From assembly GCA_001566295.1 (NCBI GenBank), contig KQ964249.1:620001-684000 (forward strand): DNA of 64,000 nucleotides. Reading direction: 5' to 3'. The DNA is from Microdochium bolleyi (Eukaryota > Ascomycota > Sordariomycetes > Xylariales > Microdochiaceae). The notes beneath the pieces are model-generated. The model had not been told where the DNA came from, ran no database searches, and was given only the letters and a program-made list of their open reading frames with translations. Position 1 is the first letter of the stretch. The number at the start of each line of letters is the position of its first letter. Shown piece by piece: positions 55,514-64,000 of this stretch. A program made the position numbers and the translations under genes.

Positions 55514-58500
55514 TTATGGTCCAAGGAGGGTGTCAATCTCCTCGTGGTGTGGTCGCACCTCTGTGTCTTGGCCAGTAGTACCCTTGGTGGAGTTCGCCGC
55601 AACTGGTGCTGTTGACGCCTTCCCAGTACCCCGACTTCCCTCAGCTGTAGATGCCTCCGCACTTCTTACTTGCTCGCTCGGCCCCAATACTGCTTCTTCG
55701 TGTTGCCCAGGAGCACCTCCGGGACTCGTGCCCGAGGCTGGCGAATCGGCAGGCGCTGCACGCAAGCTATTCGTTTCGCTCGCCAGTGCACTGCCCTTAG
55801 CAGGAGCACCCGCGCCGACTGCGAACGGTATCGCCTTCTTAGAACCCGTGCTGCTGCGTCGGCTGTCGAGGCTCTTGCTCAGAGTTTTGCTCAAGTCCTC
55901 AATGCCGGATGGCCGTCCAAGCTTCGACTTGCTCTTGCTTCCACGCGCTCCTTGCATGTCTGCTACGGCTGCCACGGTGTTGGCGGCTACAGTCGACTTG
56001 CCAAGGCCTGGCGTGGATGGGGCTCCCGGCTTGTCCTCCTGGGCATCGATAAGCCACCATCGAAGGCCATCGGACAGGTCAAAGGGATTGTCAAAATCAT
56101 CCGTCGTGTTCAGCGAGTCCGTCTCGGCCTCGGATGCATTAGCTCCGGTGGACTGCAGGCTCTTGGACAAGTCGACAACACGCTCCTGCACGCGAGTGAT
56201 TCGTGCCACGAGCCATTCGCGACTGCGTAGACGGTGACTCTCTTGCTCGCGGAGGAAGAAATGGGGACAGCCAACGTTGAACGCTGCCCAGGCACCTGTA
56301 GTCTGGTTCCTTGTTGGCAGGAAGAGCGCAAGGTCGCCCTCCTTGAAATGACGGAACGCGATCTTGTCGTGCGCGTCCTTGGCCAGGTTGTGAGCACGCT
56401 CCCTGTATGCACGCGCCTCGCGCGTCATCTTCCGTGCCGTGTGTTCAACCTCCTTGATCCGACGGTAGACGGCGTCCGAGAAGGCGTCGACATCGAAGTT
56501 ACCCGGCCCACTCATATAGGCTTGATACTGGTCCCGTTCCGCCTGGGCATGCTCGGCGTTCATCCAGTACAGTAACTTCAGATCGGTGCTGTCAGCGAGC
56601 GGATGGTTTGCCATGGAGACTGATCGGCGTATAGATGAACTATTTGGATCGGAGGAATCGTTAGGGTTGTGTGATGTTCTCTCTGCCCGTGGAATCTTCT
56701 GGATAGTCATCGTCCCATCCTTACGGGACACCGAGAAGCTGAGTCGTTCCAGAAGTCGGGTGAGGCGCTCGTTCTGTGTGTACAGGCGCTGAGTGAGCTC
56801 CTTGCTGCGGATGTTGCGCTCTTCATAGCGGCTTCCCAACGAAGATAGCAGAGATTCGGACGACTGCAGCTTCTCTTGGTACATGCGCACTTCCTCGTCG
56901 AGACTCCCAACTTGGGACTGACGTGAGGCGAGCTGCTCGTTAAGATCGGTGACTTTCTGCTCTTCATCGCTCAATTGCTTTCGCAAGGACTCCGAGCCGG
57001 TCTCCCCCTCCGTCATTCTCGCCCGAAGGCTGTTCAGCTGGTCCCGAGTGTCCTTGACCTCAGCCTCCAGAGTCGCACAATGAGCTTTCTCCTCGTCCAT
57101 GTTCTCTCGAAGATGAACGCAGTCCAGCTCAGCATTTGTCAGCTTCTCGCGTGCCGTCGATAGCTCGATCTTTGTGTCCTTCACCTGTCCTTGGGCGACG
57201 TCCAGATCAGCCTTCACAAGCGACAGATCTTGTTCCAGTGTTTGCACCTTCGTGACTACGTCATTAGACTTGCTCACGACAGACTCCATCAAGTCAGCAA
57301 GATCCGCTGGGGCGCGCGTGCGCGGGGCGAGCTGGGTGTGCAGGTCCCGGAGTGACTGGGCATGGGCGTCGGCGCTCTCCTCCGATGTCTGACAGCGCTT
57401 GGTCAATGTCCTGATGGTATCGCGTGCCTCTTGGAGTTGTCGCTCCAGTGAGACATTCCGCTCTCGTTCCACACGTGCTTCGTTCCGGAGAAAGTCGACT
57501 TGCCCTTGAGTCTTGAGGGCCTCATCTCTCTTCTCGCGGTTGAGCCGCTCAACATCGAGAGTCAAGGCGCGGAACTGTTCATTGAAGGTGAGTTTCTCGT
57601 TCTCCCGAGACTCGCCGTAGTTCTCAATCTCGTCCTCGGTCTCCTCAATACGAGTCTTGAGCTGCTTGATCTCATCTTCCAGAGAACGCCGCTCTTCCAC
57701 GAACTCCTTCTTCAGGGCTTCCATGTTGCCCAGCAGGTCTTTCTTCGTGGAATTCGCCTCGTCCATCTGCGCTTGCATGTCGGTGGTGCGTGTATTAGCT
57801 TCTTTCTCTAATGTGGATGACCTTTCTTTCTCGGCACTGAGTTCTCCTTCAAGCTTGGCAATTCGCTGGAACAGCGCTTCGGCCCCATCTATTGATGACC
57901 GCCGCCTATCATCTGTGGGTCTTGGTGACTTGATGGAGCTCGAAGAATCTCTGTCGTGGGACTGGAACAGGTTCCCAATCGATGGTCGAGACGCTTGGCT
58001 TTGTCTGTGCAGTAGATCTTCCAGCCGGCGAACACGGCTCTCGGCTGTCCTCAATTTGCCCTCCAGCTTTGATTTATCGTCCTGCAGGTTGCGAAGTAGC
58101 TCGTCGTCGCCACGGATCATGAGGCCACTTCTGCCGAGCGCCGCTTCGTGCACACTGCCATTCTTGAAAGCCTTCAGTCGCTTCGATTGCTGCTTTGTAG
58201 GCGTCCGTAGCTCCTCGATCAATTTCGTTATGTCCTCAACGATCGAAGCGTCGGCTTTGTGGCGCTGGATGATGGACAGGAATTCCTCGAGTTCTTGGCG
58301 GGTCATGCTTGGCCAAGTATCTTCTTCGCCCAGTAAATTGACCTCGAGGCCCAGCACATTGTTCTCTGCCTTTTCCGGACCATATGTGCTGCCGACCATC
58401 TTCTGCCACTTGCGCCGCCGCTTCAGCTCCTCGTCCTGGAACAGTGCCATCTCATTGACCAGCGTCGACGAGTCGGATTTGACCTTGTCCGCCCATTCAC

Positions 58501-59824
58501 GGCGGCGCACAGCTTCCGCAACAAACGATGCATACATAAAGGGCAGCTGCTGGATCAGGCGCAGGTAGTCGAAGGTCGTCATCTCCTCCTCTCCCTGGTT
58601 CAGCACATTCATCTGGTTCTTGACAGTCGCGTGCAGGCTCGTGATCTCGGCAATGTTACGCATGAAAGCTAGCGATTCGGCGGCTACGCTGTTGCGAGAC
58701 TCGGTAACGTATTGCAGCAGGTCGTCCATCTCCGTAGCACGTTTCTGTAAACTAGGGAGAAGCTGTCGTGTATGGTTCTGCGCCGTCTTTGAGGCCTGTG
58801 ACACATCCCGCGCCTGAGTGCTGTATTGTAACGTCGTCTGGTAGTCGGTGTCGACCTTGTTCGCGACAGCCTCGATATCGCTAAGCAACTCTTGGGAGCT
58901 ACTGGCCTGTTTGATCGCGGACCGCGCGAGAAGCTTGTCGAAATTCTGGAACAGCTCATCACAGCTTCTGAACATCTTATCGGCGTTGTTTTCGAGGTCC
59001 GTGATCTTGCTGTTGAACTTGCGCAGGGATGTGGCGGCAAGCTTGCCGGCCTTCCGCGACGTCTCTGGGTCCACGAGGTCCTCCAGCGTGGCCTGCCGTG
59101 CCTTGCGTAGATCGCGACCAGTCATGTAGCGCACCATGTCTGGAGAGATGTCGATGCTGCGTGCGAGCTCGAGGTATGACTCCCAGTTGCTGGCGAGAAC
59201 TTCGTAGTCCTGTTGGGTCGGGGTCGCCCACTTCTTGAGCTCGACGAACTTGGGCTCGATAGGCTTGAGGGCAGCGTCAAGGTTGGCCACGGCGACATCG
59301 AGACACTTGAGCATGATGTCCATCTCGCCGCGTCGGTCGTTGATCGCACTAACCATAGCGGCGCAGTCTTCGACGACCATGAGGGCCCAGTCGCGGCGCG
59401 ACTTGTAGAGCGCTTGCCATGATGGTAGGGAATGCGTGTCGCTGATGGCGTTCGGGGGCGCCGCCGGGGCATATCGCTTCGGCAAGGGGGATTCGGAGGT
59501 GAGTGCGGCCGACGCGCCCGGGGACGTGACTTGCGTGATGCGGATGTCGTAGATGAATATTTCCTTTTCCGTGTGTATTGTCTGGAGCTTGACCGTCTTG
59601 CCCTGCGCGTTGAGGGCTACGATGTTGTGTGCCGGGATGCCGCTCTGGCCTGAAACCCAGGCTTTGAAGTCATCGAGCCTAGGGAGCGACGTCCGATGTT
59701 AGATCTACATGGTCAAAGAGGGCGACGAGGCGGGCTTAGGGGCGACGCACGAGGTGACCTGGGAGATGTCTGTCTGCAGGCGCTGACCCGTCGGGGCAAT
59801 CAACACCTGCGTCTGCGTAGCCAT
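55514..59824 (-). CDS. ATG11: autophagy-related protein 11
   Basis: Exon 1 (59751-59824) starts MATQTQVLIAPTGQRLQTD; a 72-nt intron leads to exon 2 (55514-59678). The product has 1412 residues, normal for filamentous-fungal Atg11. A ubiquitin-like N-terminal part (1-85) precedes a long helical domain and coiled coils through about residue 980 (LENNADKMFRSCDELFQNFDKLL and many heptads later). The conserved C-terminal Atg11/FIP200 claw domain lies at about 1085-1200 (KIAFRHFKEGDLALFLPTRN, FNVGCPHFFLREQESH, WLVARITRVQERVVDL). The tail is low complexity and ends DTLLGP. Atg11 is the scaffold that links cargo receptors to the Atg1 kinase in selective autophagy at the phagophore assembly site. Confidence 0.93.
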
Positions 59825-60683
59825 GGTACCGACGGCAGTCCATGCCCATCAGAGGTCGGGTGAGATATCGCGCGATGGCGAGCCGGGGTTGTCAGAGGCG
59901 GGTGAACATAAAGATGCCGGTGTTGTAGAGATGCAGGGCAACAGCGACGGGTGGTGGTCTAGTGGACGGAGCGAGATGTTGAAGACCGGGGGAGTTGCGG
60001 TCGGGACGGAAGACTGACGCCGAGTCAGCTGGGTCTTTGTCGACTGATGGCTGATCACCGGCCTGGCTGGGGCATGGTATGCTAGGGTCACAAAGTCCAG
60101 AGGGCACAAGCCTGCGTGCAGCCTTGCAAGGCAACGACGAGGTTCACACTTGACGCGGCACGACCAAGAGCTCAGCGCTGCGCTAACGGGGACGGATGAT
60201 GATGCGGGTCAGGGCGGCGACAAGGGGCTCTCTGCGTACTTGCACTTGAGCATGGGAAGCGTGCATGCGTCACAAGACAAGCTCACCACGACCCAATCAC
60301 CCGCATCAGAGATTGCCCCGCCTGGAGATAGCGGCATCCCCCGGGCTCGCAACACAATGTGACAGTGCCACATGATGCACAGCGGAAATCTCTCCAAAAG
60401 TCGAGAATACCAAATTACACGTTCAAGCCAACAAGATAGAAGTAGTTAGCAGTTCTGCCGGTCAAATCTACCGCCCCAGGCCCCAGCCGACCTTCAGGAT
60501 CAGAGACTCATTCAGGCGGTTGGAGAATCGGGACTCCTCCACACGCTGCCTGCTTTGTCATCCATCCCCGCCGACCGCTTGCCATCCCCAAACCGCGCCT
60601 GGCGCGTCTCAACCCAGCCACGGTGCAGCATAGACATCACAGGCCCTCGCCCATGATGTAGACAAAGTCTACCATCATCAGCC
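59825..60683. promoter_or_regulatory. divergent intergenic region of ATG11 and the CENP-H-like gene
   Basis: 859 bases between two divergent start codons hold both promoters. No individual site was assigned. Confidence 0.4.
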
Positions 60684-61647
60684 ATGGACAGTAACAACAG
60701 AGTGCTGCCGCCGCTCTCCGACGATGAGCGGCGCGTCCTTGAGCTGCACGCCCAGCTGCGCAGTCTCGAGCAGGAGCTCGCCCTCACGCAAGCCCTGCAC
60801 GACTACGAGCCCTCCTCGTCGTGTAAGTCAGAGAAACCCCGAGGACGGACAGCCACCTCTTCACTACTCGTTCCAGCATCCCACTCCCCCATACCAAAGC
60901 CAATGGCTTCTACGTCTCTAAATAGTCTTTCTCTTCAGCAACGCGATATTCAACACAACAGGACATTGAGGCCGCCCAGGCAGACCTTGCAGACTCGCGG
61001 GCCCGCTACGTCCTGCGCAACCAGGTTGCGGACAGCGTGCTGTCCGTGAATCCGATCCTGCAGGCCGTGCACCACGGCGTCAACGCGTCGCCCATCGAGA
61101 GGTTGGTCTTTTCCCGCCCGGCTTCCAAACTGCTCTTATTGCGATTCTTCTTGCCCCTCCCCCGCCTTTGTCCGCACGAGTGATGACATCTCCACACCGG
61201 CTCGGGCGGGCAAGCAAGTGTCCAAGGGCAGATGATATCACAAGATTACTGAACATGAAATCCTCCCAAAACAGAGATCTAGAGCCCCTCATCGCAGACC
61301 GCGACACAGCCTCGACGGCCTTCGCGCAGCAGGCCACCAGCCTCGGCGCGATCCTGGGCTCCCTCGCGGCCGTGGAGGTCCAGTCGCGCACGGTGGCGGC
61401 GGAGAACGCGGCGCTGGCGGCGCAGCTGCTCACGCTGGCGGCCGAGGCCGACCAGAGGAGGAGCCAGCCCGTCACGGACCCGGCGCAGGCCGCAGAGATC
61501 GCGGAGCTCGAGGCCCGCGTCAAAGCCAGCAGGCAGCGCTTCCGCGTCGCCAAGGGCACGGCGAGCGCCATCGTTGCGGGCAGCGGCGTCGACTGGGCGC
61601 GGGATGCGGAGCTGAGAGGGATCGTGCTGGATGCGGAGGATGATTGA
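60684..61647 (+). CDS. CENP-H-like kinetochore protein
   Basis: Exons 60684-60822, 60939-61101 and 61275-61647 (introns of 116 and 173 nt) encode 224 residues. The first intron acceptor was set at TCTTCAG (60938), since a later ACAACAG would create a stop. The N-terminal helix (LSDDERRVLELHAQLRSLEQELALTQAL) and later Ala/Glu-rich heptads are coiled coil. The central block SVNPILQAVHHGVNASPIERDLEPLIADRD, spanning the second splice junction, is the signature of CENP-H (fission yeast Fta3, budding yeast Mcm16). CENP-H is part of the inner kinetochore CCAN/Ctf19 complex. The assignment rests mainly on that block and on length. Confidence 0.72.
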
Positions 61648-64000
61648 GGGGGGCGCGAGGAAGCCAAATGTCAACGAGCTCCTGGTGCATACACAGACAG
61701 AAAGATAGAGCACAGATCTGGGTTCTTGTACTTTCATCACCATCTCGGCAACATGTCACTGGGCACATCATCATCACATTCCACCACTCAGGGTGATTGA
61801 GGAGCAGCTTCATCCCACGAGCAAGTCATCACTCGTCCCTCAAGCACAATACCAATCCACGCAAAGCAGTCAGAAAACGCAGCCAGTATCGAGCACGGGA
61901 CGATCCAGCACCAGGCCCAGAATTCACTCACGAAACGCATCCCTGACCAAGGCCACGAACCAGGGTATTGGTACTGTACCTGCATCACACGTGTCGTCAG
62001 TAGGGCTTAGCGCGGCCTGCGTGCTGGCCATCACGCGGGGAAGTCGACGCGACGATACCGTGCAGGCATCAGCTGGCCAATTGATGTGCTGCGGACGGCG
62101 TCCAGGCCTCCCAGAGGCTCCCAGAGGTTCACGATGTATGGAGCAAGCTTGTCCGGTTGATCTAGTGTACTCACATTTCGCAGGTGATGCGAGGGTGTTG
62201 CTACAACTCGGATGGTGTCGACCTTGGCGTGGGGTTGGGATCTGGCGGAGCAGCCAGGCAAGATCATGCATGCCCATGCTCGAAATCTCTCGCTGATTGT
62301 GCAACACAATCACAAGTGAGCGCTAAGCCTATTTTGACTGAAACCCAAGGCATCACTCGGTTGCCGCCAAACCACATCACACAAGCCGCGGCGCCGCAGC
62401 CCCACTGGCAGTTCAGATCAAGGGTGCGTGCGTGCTGTGGAGGCGAACTTGTCTTGGTGTTTCGTCATACAAGCGTGTGATAATCGAGCTTCACTTATGA
62501 GCAGCTAACGCCCAGCTCCAAGGACCATGTCAATCAAAAACGGCCTCATCAGCGCAGGTTCTCTGTGGAAGAGTACATCTCTGATGAGCTGTGTAATGCA
62601 GAAGTAGATACTCACGGGCCTGCAGTCCATACCTAGGTGTTGAATGATAGAGGCAACGACCAGTCGGTGCATGCTCTAAGACTGAGTGCCTCGACTCCGA
62701 TGTTGCGTAATATAAGACATCGGTGTTCGCGCTGTCTCTGTAGACGGTGACCATGGGACCTTGCGTGGACGGGAATCGCGACAGTTTCTCATACCACCCC
62801 TCGTGACAACACGCCATGAACGGCAACAGATGGATCAATCGTTTGTCAAGAAGGTGGCGGCAGCGGAGGCGTCAATTGCCGATCGTCTTGTTCGCGTTGG
62901 CTTTACATCATAGTCTCGACGAAGAGCTGTATCCCCACCCAGCGTCGAGTCCACATGAACGAGACTTCAAGTGGTGCAGCCATCGATAGAAAGCAGCAAT
63001 CCAATCCCGAGGAATCATTTCCTCTCTACGGTGGGATTCGGTCGATGTCATGTTTGAGCTTGCTGGCTGTGTTCGGATAACAGAACGGGGCGAGACCGCA
63101 GACTGCCTGACGTCGTTGCTCCTGGCATGGCATCTGAGAACTTGCGAGCTTGCTACGAGGAGCCAGTGAGAGGCAGTTGCACGGTGAGAGCCATCGATTC
63201 GGCAGCGCACGACATCTGTTGCAGCATAACTGTAGTAGTGCCTCTTGGTAGGCACGCGCAAGCCGGTACGAAGGCTGACACTGTACGGCGAGGCTCGAGC
63301 ATGGGTGCAGTCGTTGGACGAGTGCCGACGAGGCGAGCATTCACGGCGAGCGCCCAGCGTGAAGGCCCCTTCAGAGAGAGCGGGATACGGGGGAAAGCTG
63401 CACAGAGCGTGTGTGAGGGGAGGGCCAAACTACCAGCAAAACTGGGTGGGCGGGAAATCAGCTGCGTGCCACGCTCTGGCTGTGCGCACCCACAATAAAA
63501 GCAAAACACAGCAACCAAGCCAGCCCAAGCCATTGCGACGCATGCGCACGCTAAGCATGGGTGACCACCAGCTTGCAAGCGGCACGCCCATGGCTGCAAG
63601 TGATACACCCAAGTGGTGGGCACAACGCGACCATCCAGGTGCGCAGTGCTTCAGATGCTGGACAGTCAGCTTGTGCCACAGGAAGAGCGTCCGTTGTATC
63701 CTCGTGCCTGTGATGCTCGACATTGCACTCAAGAGCTCAGCAACTTGTTCGCGATGGAGTTGTTCGCAGTACACTCGTGGCGGCGCACTCGGGGATGGCA
63801 TGACCTTCGAGAGTATTCCAGAGTATGGCTGGCACTGATGATCCTGATCCGCAATGGGACGAAGAGGTACGCAGCCTTGAACGAACGAGGGGCTTGGGGG
63901 GGGCCATCGATCCTGACTCCTGTTTTGCCTGGTCGGGATGGTGATGACACGGTGCGCATACCAGGTAGAGGTGTTGAGGCTGCTGGGAGGGAATGGTACA
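61648..64000. other. right flank, no gene recognised
   Basis: 2.35 kb with several overlapping frames of 90-200 codons on both strands, but none shows a domain, signal peptide or convincing exon structure. A CACAATAAAAGC stretch near 63490 is only weakly TATA-like. Confidence 0.45.

Noticed and set aside
63153..63838. Overlapping 150-200 codon frames at the right end
   Set aside because: Both strands are open at once, composition is Arg/Thr/Ala-rich and no domain or signal peptide is visible.
1..64000. Transposons, RIP-mutated repeats, CRISPR arrays, rRNA genes
   Set aside because: None seen: no transposase or polymerase motifs, no long terminal repeats, no strongly AT-skewed TpA-rich blocks, no regularly spaced repeats. 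A dispersed 5S gene was looked for by its conserved internal sequence and not found by eye.

Overview
The window is nuclear DNA from a filamentous ascomycete (Pezizomycotina, most likely a Sordariomycete). Supporting signs: genes with short GT-AG introns (mostly 50-110 nt) and CTRAY-like branch sites, three tRNA genes each with an intron after position 37, a laccase ending in the ascomycete DSG(I/L) tail, many small secreted proteins, and fungal forms of ATG11, Tim44, OLA1, Vrl1, fungal rhodopsin-like and CENP-H proteins. No transposase, reverse transcriptase, rRNA or CRISPR was seen. Gene models below were built by joining reading frames at splice signals by eye.

Layout. 0-12 kb: a small secreted protein, tRNA-Ser(CGA), a SAM methyltransferase, a 1374-aa Vrl1/VARP-like VPS9-ankyrin-PX protein, a decayed APH-family kinase-like gene and a small three-TM protein. 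14.5-23 kb: a six-exon laccase, tRNA-Pro(UGG), the divergent mitochondrial pair MRPS18/TIM44, a NADAR-domain protein and tRNA-His(GUG). 23.6-31.7 kb: an accessory-like zone with small secreted proteins and a fungal rhodopsin-like seven-TM protein. 33.7-45.2 kb: a PPPDE peptidase, OLA1, a SET-domain methyltransferase, a broken NTM1/TAE1 N-terminal methyltransferase gene not visible as a single ORF, and a seven-exon gene for a 1172-aa glycine-rich protein of unknown function. 46.5-53 kb: an ankyrin protein with a Cys/His tail and three secreted proteins. 53.5-61.7 kb: conserved housekeeping genes (bL9m, ATG11, CENP-H-like). The last 2.3 kb shows no gene.

How they fit. Mitochondrial import and translation (TIM44, MRPS18, bL9m), membrane traffic and autophagy (VRL1, ATG11), ribosome-linked functions (OLA1, SET methyltransferase, NTM1 remnant) and kinetochore function (CENP-H) form the conserved part. 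It is interleaved with secreted, cysteine-containing proteins whose functions cannot be read from sequence. The most interesting items are the NTM1 pseudogene, the uncharacterised glycine-rich gene with a 29-nt exon and a GC-AG intron, a gene whose last exon appears to be only a stop codon, and open zero- or one-acidic N-terminal extensions on OLA1 and the NADAR protein.
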